A stretch of DNA of 64,000 bases from Tetradesmus obliquus (Eukaryota > Chlorophyta > Chlorophyceae > Sphaeropleales > Scenedesmaceae), in assembly GCA_030272155.1 (NCBI GenBank), contig CP126199.1, positions 3,398,501 to 3,462,500 of the forward strand. The letters are read 5' to 3'. Shown one piece after another: positions 24,694 to 35,743 of this stretch; position 1 is the first letter of the stretch, and each line of letters starts with the position of its first letter. The position numbers and the translations under genes are program-made. The notes below the pieces were generated by a model, which saw only the letters and a program-made list of their open reading frames with translations, was not told the origin of the DNA and did not search any database.

Positions 24694-27600
24694 ATGTCAG
24701 ACGTGACACCCCCCAGCATCGAGGATGGTGAGCGCCCAAGCGCCCCACTAGTTACTCAAAATCATAGAGTAGACTTGCATGCCCATGCACCAGCCATCCA
24801 CCTGGCTGCAGCATGATGCGGCCTGTCCCTCACAGTCAGCAGTCAGCAGTCGGCATACGTCAGCCTCGGCTTCACCCTGTCCGCCAAAGATAAAGCTTGA
24901 TTGTTATGTGCTGGGCGGACTTGACCAACCCCCAAGCTCCGGCCATGACCTGTTTGCTGCACTTGGGGTGTATGCTGCACATATTTTAGCCTGATGCATG
25001 CAGCGCTGTCATGCCTCATGCCTGCTGACAGGCACACCTGTCCGCTTGCAACACCATACCCATACACCAGAAAATAAAACAGTGAAACAACATGTGCAAC
25101 GCTGTGTGCTGCAGTGTTCTCCCTGCGGCGGCCGCGGGACATCCGTGCGGGCCTCAGCTCAGGGCTGAAGTCAGTGGGCAAGGGCGTGCTGGGAGGGGCA
25201 GTGGGGCTGCTGGCTGCGCCCATTGTGGGGGCAGCGACAGACGGCCTGCCCGGTTTTGCCAAGGGTGTGGCAGCAGGTGAGCAGATGTGCAGTGGCAAGG
25301 ACTTAAATGTACCCCACCTGCAAACCAACACCCCCATCCACCTGCCGTCAAGTCAGCAGCATGTAGAGTGCCGCTGGAGGTGCGCCGGCTGCAGCAGCAA
25401 GGGAGTGTCCTAGGTGAGGCTGTGTAACGATGGTGCAGCCAGGATGACATGGCTGGCAGCAGCACCGCATGCCTGCTAGCAACTGGCTGCATAGGTTTGA
25501 ACCTGTGTCTTCCCGTTTGTTTGTGCTGCGCAGGGGTGGCAGGTGCTGTGCTGCTGCCGGTTACTGGCGTAACTGTGGGCATGGTGCAGGTGAGCCGGCA
25601 GAGTGTGCAAGCGAAAACCACTATAAACACATACACACCTGCTTGAGCTATGCGAATAGGAAGTTGAAGGCCCATCCGCTCACGCAGCAGTTTCTTGGGG
25701 TGTAGCTCAATGCTTGGGGCTGCTGGGTTGTTGTGTCCACCACTGCGTATGTGCACCGCTGACCAGCATGGCAGAGAAACACACACAAGGACATGGAGGG
25801 ACAAACCTGAGCATTGTTTCGTGTTAAATGCGGCTGCAGGTGGCGCGTGGCGTTGCCAACCAGCCCACGGCACTGCTGGAGAGCCTCAGGGGCAAGGCAT
25901 GGGATGAGGTGAGCGGGTTAGGGTTTTGAATTGGGGTTTAAATCAAGGGTCAGCTGAAGGTTAGGTTTAGGGTTGGGATGAGGTTTGCTGCGGTGAGATG
26001 AGAGGTTTAGGGTTGGGATGAGGTTTGTTGCAGTGAGATGAGAGGAGCAAGCGCAGCTATGGCTTTGGTCCCCCCAAGCCGCTTCAAGTGTTTTGGGTGT
26101 TCACATGCTCACAGCAGGGCCATGTAGCAGTGCATCAATCCCTTGTAGACTGTGTCGACGTCAATGCTGCGCCTGCGCTGTTTCAAGCTTCACGTCTGTT
26201 TCGTTACTGCTGGCCTCGGCGCACAGCAAGTACTGCACATGCAGCACATGCAGCAAGCAGCCATTTTGATGCTATGTACACATCTTCGTTCTCACTCCCT
26301 GCAGGAGCAGCGCACTTGGGTAGAGCAGCCGCAGCATGCACTCACGCCACATGACGCAGCAGCGGCATCGTCTGCGGCCGCACACTGGCAGCGGCTGGGC
26401 CTGCCGCCACTGCAGAGCAGCAGCGCGCAGCAGCTGGATTACTATGCGCTGCTGGAGGTGCCTAGGGATGCATCGCCTGAGCAGATCAAGAGGCAGTACT
26501 ACCAGCTGGCCCGCAGGTAAGGCGCTAGGAAGACAGAGTTGCAAGCACGTGAATGCTTACCTACTGCCTGACGTAGGCATGTTTGCAACCATGGCATTGT
26601 ATGGGGCAGTACTACCAGCTGGCCCGCAGGTGAGGAGCTAGGAAGAAAGGGTTGCAAGCGCATGAGTGCTTACCCGCTGCCTGGCGTAGGCATGTTTGTA
26701 AGCACGGGATTGCATGGGGCACTACTACCAGCTGGCCCGCAGGTGCGGCGCTGGGATCCTAGCATGCTGAGCATCTTAGCATGCTGTGTATGTGCATCAT
26801 TTGTGTCTGTTCTGCAACAGCGGGGGCTGCTGTGTGAGAGTCACCGCTGAAAGCAGCGCTCGCATGCTGCACGACTGATCTGCTCAAGCTGGCACATTGG
26901 CTCTAGGATGCAACACCTGGCAGGCCAAGGGGACGCAAGGCCTCCGCTGCGCTGTATGCTGTGCTGAAGTGCATCTGGATCTTCTGAGGAGCTGTATTGC
27001 CGCGCTGCTGCGATGCCGTGCAGGCACCATCCAGACAAGAATGCAGGGGATGCAGAGGCACATGCGCGCTTTCAGCAGTTGGGCCATGCTTACCAGGTCA
27101 GCATCCTCTTGCTTCGGCTGCCTCTCTGTTGGTGGTTCATCCTGCAGTTCTGCATATGCTTGAACTGGCAGGCAGACAACTGCTATGTATTCAATGCTTG
27201 GACACGTCACGACAAACCATGTAACTACACTTCCATTGCATGTGTGCCAATGCATCCCCCCTTCGGGTGCCAGGTGCTGAGCAACCCTGCGCTGCGCAAG
27301 CGCTACGATGCTGCTGGTGCAGCAGCGCTGGCTGACGTGGACTGGCTGGAGCCCGGGGCCTTCTTCGCTGCGCTGTTTGGCAGCGAGATGTTTGAGCACC
27401 TGGTGGGAGAGCTGGCCATTGCCAGCATGGCCAGGTGAGCGCAGCCCAGTTTCTGGTTCTAAAGGCGAAAAAGGTCCAAGTCCATAAACTCATTTTTCTG
27501 TTTGAGCACCTGGTGGGGAACCTCCCAATCTCAGCATGGCCGGGTAAGCACAGAACCCAATTGGCAAGCAACCACAGCATGCTATCATTACTGCATTGAA

Positions 27601-28707
27601 TGCCACTCGACTGGTGGTAAGACTCGCACCTTCATGTTTTTTGCAGCAACACAACCAGCTGCCACGATGTCCTGCTGGGACTTTAAATCAACAGTACGTT
27701 ACGTCATACACATGGACTATTTGTGCGACTCACAACGCCCCCTGCTGCTGCTGCTGCTGCTGTTGCTGCTGCAGGACTGCTGAGGATGGCGCTGGTGACG
27801 GCCTGTCACCGGCTGCGCTGCGGGCCCTGCAGGCCAGCCGCATCCAGCGCCTTGCGGTGCTGCTGGCAGCGCTGCTGCGGCGCTACGTTGAGGGAGACGC
27901 TGAGGGCTTCCAGGTGAGCTGTAACGCATGGCAAAGTGTCACAAACATATGCATGTTGCGTTTGAGTGGCTGCAAAGCTGATGTATTGCCTGGTGCTGAC
28001 CGCAGCCATGCATGAGGACTTCCAGATGAGCCTCCCCGGGCATACAAAACACTTGCCCAGTGTTCTGCACGTGCTCTTTAGGTGGCTGCAGTGCCGGCGG
28101 TGCCTGCTGCAACCAGCAGCTATGCTAGGTCTTGCTCAACAAGTAGCTGCCAGGGCTTTGGCAAGCTGCCAGGCACATGGCATACACCACCGACACAGCT
28201 CTGCTGTCACTGCTGTGTGTTTTGGAACTGCAGCTGGCGATGCAGGCAGAGGCTGAGCGGCTGTCCGCAGCCTCGTTTGGGGTGACGCTGCTGCACTGCA
28301 TCGGGCGCGTGTACAGCAGGCAAGCTGACATCTACCTGGGAGGGCTGCTGGGTGAGCTGCTAACATGTCACAAATACAAGGCAGTGCAATATTGGTGTAA
28401 AACAAGAAGCACATAGAATCAGCCGGTGGGTTGATATAGTACCTGGGAGGGCTGCTAGGTGAGTACTCGCTTGCCACAGTGTGTCAGGAGCTGCTGCAAG
28501 GCAACCCGCAGCGCAGCAGTGCTCGTTCAAACTGTGTGTGAACGCGCTGGAACTGCGCGCAATCCAAATGTTGAGAAGAGTTTTAGGCCGCCATACAGCA
28601 GTTGACGTGCATGCGCTGAGTTCTTGTGCTGCCGTTGCTTGTGCTGACACGAATGCTGCTGGTTAGTTGACCACGTGGATACATGTGGATGCACTGACGA
28701 TGGCCGC

Positions 28708-28740
<33 letters not shown>

Positions 28741-29155
28741 ATCTCAGGCGGCACACTTGCACGGGTCAAGCTAGGCAGGGACTCTGTTAGGTGAGATGCG
28801 CACTATGCTATCATCTGTGCGCAGCAATCACAGCTGCATTGTGGATTTTATTATTACCAAGCCCTGTGATGGCATGCCTTCACCACCAAAGCAGCCAGAA
28901 GGAAAGCTCACCATGCATTAGCCCACCATGTGTTTGAAGCAGCCCTGTGTTGCCTGCTGCAGCAGTGCTGCATTTTGCAGTCTGGTTTGAGCGCATGCTG
29001 TCTTGAAGCGGTCTCTGGCACATGACCCGCTGATGCTGCTGCTGCTGCTGCTGCTGCTGTGTGTCAGGTGCCACCTACACATAGCCAACGCAGCGCTGCA
29101 AGTGATCAGCCACCAGGAAAAGGTGGCAGCGTTTGACAGGCAGTGCGAGCAGCGG

Positions 29156-29198
<43 letters not shown>

Positions 29199-30693
29199 CC
29201 CAGCAGTTGCAGCAGTTGCAGCGAGAATTGCTTGAGCAGCAGCAGCAGGTTGATGAGCAAATGGACTATCAGCTGGTACAGCAAGGCGTGCCTGAGCAGC
29301 AGCAGCAGCAGCAGCAGCAGCAGTTCCTCATGGAGCGGCTGGACATGGCAGGTGGACGGCTGGAAGCTGCTGCTGGTGACACGCATGCTGCATGTGCTGT
29401 TGCTGCTGCTGCTGCTGCTGCTGAGGCCAGCAGTGACAGTGGCAGTGATGGTGCCTCGTCAGAAGCATTGGATGCTTGGGATGCAGTCTGGTTTGGGAAC
29501 GGCAGCAGCACTGCATCAGCAACAGCAGCAGGGACGCCAGTTGCTGTGGCTAACAAGCAGCAGCACAAGCAGCAGCAGCAGCAGTGGCGTAGCAGAGGGA
29601 AGCGCCGGCATGCAGGCAGTCTGGAAAGTTGTTCTGAAAGCGAACGGGACCAGGCAAGCTGCAAGCAGAAACATCATGCAAAGCAGCAGCAGCAGCCCAT
29701 ACTGCTACAGGCTGACACAGCAGGACTGCAGACGAAAGTAAGCAGCGACGTCCCCTACTGCAGCATTGGCAGCGGCAATGACGGCGAGACTTCAGGTATC
29801 AGCACCGGCACCAGCAGCAGCGGCGGCAGTAGTGACCAGTTGTTGCCTGAGGCAAAGGCTGCTGTCAGCAGTCCACAGCCTGTAATGGGCAGTAGCTGGC
29901 AGCCGCTGCAGCACCAGCAGGCGCCAGCAGCTGCAGCAGCAGCTGCTAATGCTGCAAACAACCGCAGCTGCAGCAGCAGCAGGGAAGCCACGAGTGCGCC
30001 TGATACCACTGCGCCTCCTAGCAGCTACCATGCTGATGATACCACAGCAAGCAACCTAGCGGCTGCCGCAGCACCCACGGCTGCAGCAGCAGCAGATGCA
30101 GATGCTGCAGCTGTTGATGTACATGCAGCTGCTGCAGCTGCTGATGTTAATGCAGCTGCTGCAGCAGATGCAGATGCAAATGCAGATGCTGCTGCTAATG
30201 ATGATGGTGATGAGTTGCTGCAGCGTGCCCAGCTGGAAGATGCTGGGCTGGACCTCATGCTTGCAGCCATGTGGGCAGCCAATGCAGCAGACATCCAGGC
30301 CACACTGGGCGGGGTGTGCCGCGCTGTGCTGCATCACAGGCGCAGCAGCAGGGCAGTGCGGCGGCTGCGGGCTGCAGGGCTCAGGTGGGAGAGGCTTTAC
30401 AAGCAGCAGAAACTTGTTGAATTACAAAGTAGTACAGTATTTTCTGCCATGGCCATGTCGGCATACAGCACAGGACTACTCCCATGTTCTTTACATGCTG
30501 AAAACTTTGCAGACTCCATGTTACCAGCATGTTGCGTGGTGTGCTGCTCGATCTACAAAAGGTGGCGCAGAGAGCAGCGCTGCATGTCAGCAAGGTTTAA
30601 TCAACTGCTGCTGTTTCTGTTGTGTTCAAACTGCTGCTGCTTCTGTTGTCTGCAGGCAGCTGGGTGCTATCTTCAGCGCTGCACAGGGCCCTG

Positions 30694-30725
<32 letters not shown>

Positions 30726-30824
30726 GATGCTCAGGGCGCGAAGCAGCAGATGCAGGCTGCATATGAGGCAGTGCTGGCACGGCACATTGCTGAGCAAGAG
30801 GAGGCGGCAGACCTGCAGGAGTGA
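24694..30824 (+). CDS. DnaJ (J-domain) co-chaperone with split C-terminal X domain
   Basis: This is a J-protein that would stimulate Hsp70, of the CAJ1/At1g77020-like class with a DnaJ-X domain. Twelve exons (24694-24727, 25115-25276, 25534-25589, 25840-25908, 26305-26516, 27024-27096, 27274-27434, 27775-27913, 28234-28351, 28748-28790, 29068-30384, 30656-30824) join in phase to 850 codons. Residues 12-100 are a Gly/Ala-rich hydrophobic module (GKGVLGGAVGLLAAPIVG; AVLLPVTGVTVGMVQVARGV), possibly membrane-binding. The J domain is about 151-217 (LDYYALLEVPRDASPEQIK), with HPD at 180-182 intact across an intron. The X domain starts AALFGSEMFEHLVGELAIAS and SFGVTLLHCIGRVYSRQA, then is interrupted by about 365 residues of poly-Gln/Ser/Ala. 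It resumes at about 747 (LAAMWAANAADIQATLGGVC) and ends GLRQLGAIFSAAQ. TGTAA at 30895-30899 is a likely poly(A) signal. Confidence 0.95.
25960..26045. repeat. 40-bp tandem repeat with telomere-like TTTAGGG, intronic
   Basis: GGTTTAGGGTTGGGATGAGG occurs twice, 40 bp apart, in DnaJ intron 4. Each copy has one TTTAGGG (the common plant/green algal telomere unit), and a looser GGTTAGGG/GGGGTTTA-rich stretch precedes them (25915-25960). It is too degenerate to be an inserted telomere tract. Confidence 0.8.
26492..26745 (+). repeat. Triplicated donor junction (DnaJ J-domain exon 5)
   Basis: The exon 5 end GTACTACCAGCTGGCCCGCAG followed by GT (26517) is repeated almost exactly with donor GTGAGG near 26606-26632 and with GTGCGG near 26720-26745 (spacing 113-115 bp). 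The intervening sequence (GGAAG...GGTTGCAAGC...GCATGTTTG) is also shared. Only the first copy is contiguous with the J domain. The frame requires the AG phase offered by every copy. Confidence 0.93.
27391..27555 (+). repeat. Duplicated donor junction (DnaJ exon 7)
   Basis: TTTGAGCACCTGGTGGGAGA...CAGCATGGCCAG then GTGAGC at 27391-27440 is repeated at 27501-27550 as TTTGAGCACCTGGTGGGGAA...CAGCATGGCCGG then GTAAGC, 110 bp apart. The second copy has diverged at several places and is intronic. Confidence 0.9.
28332..28468 (+). repeat. Duplicated donor junction (DnaJ exon 9)
   Basis: ACCTGGGAGGGCTGCTGG then GTGAGC at 28334-28357 is repeated at 28442-28465 as ACCTGGGAGGGCTGCTAG then GTGAGT, 108 bp apart. 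Confidence 0.85.
29155..29198 (+). repeat. Exonic CAG array encoding poly-Gln (DnaJ)
   Basis: About 14 CAG units in exon 11 of the DnaJ gene, read in the Gln frame. Further exonic CAG runs follow near 29240, 29300-29325 and 29570. All are CAG in the sense strand, unlike the CTG arrays of the same gene's introns. Confidence 0.9.
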
Positions 30825-32283
30825 TCTGTACCCTGACATGTGTGCCTATCTGTCAATCAGCAGTGGCCACTGGGACATGACCCCGTGTCAGCTTTGTAAG
30901 TGACCTCGACTAAAACAAGCCACAGGAACAGAGAGACATACTATCTCGCATGGCATACGTTGGCATGCTGACTGCTGTCAGGATGGCTGTCTCTATTGTG
31001 TCAGTGGCAGCAGTTTGGCTGGATGAGTGCCTCCTCCTGATGCTGGAATGCGTGGGTTCGCCAGCGATGTGTGCACGTTCCGTGCTATGGCAGCAGCTGC
31101 GCTGCTGGGTTGGTAATTGCAGCATGCTTGCACGCTTGCACGCCCTACTGAGATGTAGGCTTGACCATTGTGTTGTGTGTTGTTAGATGACCCGTGTTAC
31201 CTGCGTGGCAGCAAAGCGTGATGAGTAACGCCGCCATTGGTATATTTCCAGGTAAATAAGGATCCTGGCCTTGCACCTGTGGCCTTGTGTACACGTGCCG
31301 GGCTGCGTTGGTTGCCAGCAGCCGTGTCTCGTGTGTCAGAGGCTCATGTTCATCCCCGCTTGAACGAGAATCGAGTTAGGGGCTGCGCACTCAGTGATGA
31401 TAGGCTATCATTGCTGCAGTGTCATCCTATATATTAAAAGAATAAGGTGGCCCCCTGGTGAGGACGTGCCAGGCAGCTGCAAGCCGCAGGCACCCCATCA
31501 ATGTGTGAAGTAATTTAGGACAGGTGTTTGCGGAAGCTTGAGGGCAAGTGGCTGCCCCTGTTCGGAGAAAAGGCCGCAGGGGCTTTTCAGGGGCTTTTCT
31601 TCGCAAACGGTGCGATGAAATCATAATGCCTCGGTGCTCAAACTGTTTGTTTTGAATTAACTTAATTTCATAGCGAGAGACAGCGGCAACAGAGGCCGCG
31701 TGAGGATGTCACGCAGAGTGAGAGTGGTGCAAGTGTGAGGGCGAGTCAAGGACGAACGGGGTCCCGAGAAGTTATCATGTGCTGAAGTATGATAAACACA
31801 AAGTTTTGCGTGAAGACGAGCTCGATGCCGCTCTACCGGCCAGAGACGGTCACCATCTGTTGCTGCTTTCAAATATGTTACGCACAGGAGTATGCCCGTT
31901 AAGGCTTGGGGCCGTGGCATCATGCCACGGGTTTGTGCTAGTATGACATGCATGCTCGTGTTGTGGGCATATATCTTGTGCGACATGTGTGCAGTGGGTA
32001 TGTCACGTGCATGCCATACCACCCAACTTTGTTTGTGCCACGGTTAATGGGTTCTGCAGGCATCATCCTGCCTTGACTGATTGGCTTCTTCCGACAGGAA
32101 TGCCAGGTGTCCTTCGACCTGTATGACACGTCGGCATGTACGTGTGCTGATGTTCTCTCTTTGCGGGTACAGCCTGACCACGGCAACAGCACACAGTATC
32201 AAGAAAGATGCAGGACAGTGCATGCATGCAGTGCTGTGTCTGTTCAGATTATGATGTGCATGTGCTGCAGTACTACTCCCTCT

Positions 32284-32313
32284 TACAGATGACGGTCTAG
32301 ACCGTCATCTGTA
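32284..32313. repeat. Perfect 30-bp palindrome
   Basis: Half-site TACAGATGACGGTCT is followed immediately by its exact reverse complement (centre between 32298 and 32299, core TCTAGA). There is no spacer, so it forms a loopless cruciform or hairpin on paper. Confidence 0.97.
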
Positions 32314-32335
32314 GGGCATAAGATCTTATGCCCTA
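32312..32335. repeat. Perfect 24-bp palindrome abutting the previous one
   Basis: Half-site TAGGGCATAAGA is followed immediately by its exact reverse complement (centre between 32323 and 32324, core AGATCT). It shares the two bases TA with the end of the 30-bp palindrome, so 52 bp consist entirely of two perfect inverted repeats. Confidence 0.97.
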
Positions 32336-34529
32336 GCAGGCCTCAACAGGACTGTCTGCGCAAGGGGCCGCAGTTGGTGCTGCGCAGCATGCATGCATAG
32401 CAAACGCACGTGGCACCGGTGGGGTTCACAATTGCTTGTGACATGCATGCAGTGCTGCGTGGTCATCCGAGCCATTCAGTGTGTTGGTCGGTTACAAGCT
32501 TGTAACACTGCCTCATGTCGAGCTACTATCATCACCATCACCGACGCAGCACCGACGTAGTCATAAATGACGCCACTGCCATCACCAAACATGAGCGTCA
32601 TGACATGACAACAAACATGTTGTACAGCAGAGCTGGGAGCTACGCACTGGAGAACCGCAGTGCAGTGTATATTATGAGCTCTGCTGCAGGCCCCGTTACT
32701 GCCGGGCCACTGGCATACCAGCTTGGTTTGGTACGTGCTGTCAGTGCCAAACCAGCGCGGGAGTGATACATGCTCGACATGCACAAAGATCAGTGCTTCT
32801 CATGGACGAGGAAAAGAGACAGCATCCACAAAACCCATCTCACATGTTACGCAGCGCTGAGTATGCAAGCTCAGCTCATGACAGCAGACGCCAGGCATGC
32901 AACAGGCATATGCAAGAGGAAGCAGCAAAACACTTGCGTTATGTAACTCCAAGCACTACTAGCCTGGGCATTCACCATACTCTACAAAAACAAAGAGGGA
33001 TGACGCAGCTCAATCCAAGGCATCACCGCACACCAGATCTACTGATTGCTAATCGTAAACTGGCAGGTCTAGTGCCATGTCATCAGCTGCAGTCTAAACA
33101 CTATGACCATGCCACATTGCAACATGCCAGCAATCCACCAAACGAGCTGCAACCATGCATCTGCACAGGCATGCTGCAGTCAATAAGGTTTGCACGTCAC
33201 ACAGGCGGATTGCTAAGATAGATTGCCGTTGCCATTGAACACTGCTCCAAACAAACGTGTGTCCATGCAGCACGCTAGTCAATACGCAGCAGGCCCCAGC
33301 ATTCCAGCAGAGGAACACCAGACTGTGAGCAACCACACCACGGCCCATACACTGCTGTGATTGCGCTGATAGGACGATAGCATCTGCTGCAGAGAACTGA
33401 TGTACAAGACGACATGTGCGCCATCGGCAGATGCCGGCATGCAAGTGCGTGCTACACTTGCGTGCATGCTGGACGCATAAGCAGTGTCACAGCCGTTACT
33501 GCTGCCTCGCTCCACATGCAAATGCTAGGGGGTCCAAAGCCCCGCATACACAACAGCAGTGATCAAAATAATATGCAGCAGCTACCTTGTTGCACTCTAA
33601 GCACACTGAGAACACAGCAAACCGAGTACCTGCGGGTCAACACCCGAAGAGTGTAAGCAACAAAGGGCCCTACAAACACAGTCGTATGACACGAGAACAG
33701 CCAAGCGCAGCAGCAAGCTTGAATGCCCGAGCGCAAAAGCATCAAACTGGTGCTGACGGCAGCACCACAAGCTCATGTATGCTGCGGCTGGCGGCAACAA
33801 GTGTGCCTGAACAACTAAAACCGGCACTGCACGCACACCACCCAACATGCTACATCAGAGACTGCTATCGCTGCTGCAGCTGCTGCTTCTGCCATCATCA
33901 GTAAACTGAACGCTGCTGAACAATGGCAGCTGTTCCAAGCCGCCATGGCCAGGCCCAGCTGCCCTGAGCAGCGACGCTGCCACGGTGCACACTGCTGCAC
34001 ATGAAAGATACAGCTGCACAATCAGCTGCAGATGCTTGCTCCTGCAGGATCTGCAGCTCACGTGCCACAACCAGAGCCGTACCCCGCAACCGTGTAGGGG
34101 GTACGACGCCTACAAAGACGCCGCGGCCACTGCTGCAGCTGTCAGTGTGGCAGCTGACATAGCCGTGCTGCTGCGCTGCCGCTGCAGCGCTGCTGCGATA
34201 GCTGAGCTCCGTTGGCTAGCGCCAATGCAGCTGGCAGCGCGGCTGTGGAACTGAGCGGAGTAGCGTCAATGCATCAGCATATCACACAAGCGCATCCGCT
34301 CTTTGCAGGCTTCCCCGAGTCTGCATCTGCTTTGTCTGCGGCGAAGCACTCAGCAGCGTGGCAGGCGAGCAGCAGAGAAGGAAAGCACAAAATTGGGTGT
34401 TTGCAAGGGAAATTGAAAGGGGGTCACGGCAGCTGAAGTGCTAGGCCAGGTGCATGCAAGGCAAGCACTCGTTGAAGCAAGTGCTGAGAGGATATGTAGA
34501 ACCGGCACCTAAATCATGTGCAGCAGCAG

Positions 34530-35338
34530 CTAGCACCAACACACCGGACGAAGCGCTCTGAACTGTTCCAGCATACTGCAAAGCTTCCAACATGTGGCGT
34601 CATGCAGGTGCTGCTGCAGGCACCTTACACACACGCAGCAACATGAGCAGCTGCAGGACCCACCTGCTGCTTTGCCTGCTTGGGGTGGCCGCACCAGCAC
34701 GTGCATGGTCACAATCGCCAGCGGCTCTGTGCTGCCCATAAGCTTACGGTAGTCTGCAGGACGACACAAAACGCATGCAATCATCAGTTTGTGTATGTGC
34801 AGGACTGGCGCTGGCCAGATGGTCCTGGATTGTCGATGTGCTTAACACCTTGCAACCTTTTCTTAATAGCCTGTGCACATAATGCTGTTTGCTGTGTGCA
34901 AATGGTGTTGTGCATAATCCACAGCAAAAAGGTTCCCAGCCGTGGCAACCAAGGCACGCACAACCATGCAGGCCGCAAAAGCCGCTTGCTACTGCTGGCG
35001 GGGGTCAGGCCACTGTGTCACCTTTCAACGTCTTGCCGTTGTCCAGGAACTGCCCAGAACATAGTAACCTCAGGTCTGCTGCTGACGAGGGACACTCCTT
35101 AGCCAGGGGCCCGTCTGCAAACAAAAGTGAGGGGCATCAAAGAACTGAGGCAGGTAGCTGTTGGGTGCTGCAGGTGGGCCCCGGCGTGCTTTCGCCTACC
35201 TGTAGGCCAGCGCGCGAACACCACTGATTTCACACTTTGTACCGTGTTACCATCTTCAAAGCTGAACGGCCCTATGTCTGTGCCAGAACTGTGTCTGAAC
35301 CTTATCTGCAGGTCCTCTCCGCTGCCCTCGTTGCTCAT
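34530..35338 (-). CDS. Membrane-anchored ubiquitin-fold protein (MUB), 3' end uncertain
   Basis: MUBs are plant-type ubiquitin-like proteins tethered to the plasma membrane by a lipidated C-terminus, where they dock E2 enzymes. Exon 1 (35338-35200) starts MSNEGSGEDLQIRFRHSSG and has DIGPFSFEDGNTVQSVKS, matching the family's GTDIGPFRY...TVAMLKE. Exon 2 (35114-35022) has ADLRLLCSGQFLDNGKTLK (family: VKLINAGKILENNKTL). Exon 3 (from 34753) has GSTEPLAIVTMHVLVRPP (family: GGVITMHVVVQP). All three join in phase. The frame continues past a weak GTGGGT at 34663 into a Cys cluster (SCSCSCCCVC), which fits the lipidated tail of this family. The true stop is unclear: a GTAAGG donor (34628-34623) may lead to a last short exon, and otherwise the frame runs to a stop at 34530. 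An earlier Met at 35375 is possible but adds no homology. Confidence 0.85.
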
Positions 35339-35743
35339 GCTCAAGCTATCGTGTTTTGTGAAATAGATAGCAAACAACTACAAGACAACCACCCACTGCA
35401 GTTTCGCACACAACGACGTGATCCAGGCAAGCCCGTGTTTCGCTGGTGTGGGTGCCCGGGCTAGCAGAAGAGAAGCTGAGTATGCACACATAAGCATGCC
35501 TCGTATGCTCAGCCTCGAATGCTGGTGGTAGAGTGAGCACACAGAATTAGTCAGCTACTGCTCACCACCACAGTTATAACCAGGCTTTGACATTATGTAG
35601 AAGGTCACGTGAAGCGTACAGCGTTGTAAACGTTTGGTGTGCATTTGCAATCAACTGTAGTGGGGTTGGCTCGTGCACGCGCGTTGCTGGCATGTGCCTA
35701 GTCTGTAATTCTCAGCATCCTCAGCATCATCAGCTGTACAGGC
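35339..35743. promoter_or_regulatory. Divergent promoter interval, MUB / methyltransferase
   Basis: 405 bp lie between the MUB start (-) and the methyltransferase start (+). No defined element was identified. Confidence 0.45.

Larger units (their letters stand above)
30825..34529. other. Gene-poor convergent region
   Basis: About 3.7 kb between the 3' ends of the DnaJ (+) and MUB (-) genes. The left end holds the DnaJ 3' UTR (TGTAA 30895-30899). The right end may hold a last MUB exon. The two abutting palindromes (32284-32335) are the only strong structure. No open frame here resembled a protein I know. Confidence 0.5.

Noticed and set aside
30900-34500. Search for a transposon or virus-like element around the palindromes
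   Set aside because: No transposase, integrase, reverse transcriptase or capsid-like frame, long terminal repeat or target-site duplication was seen.
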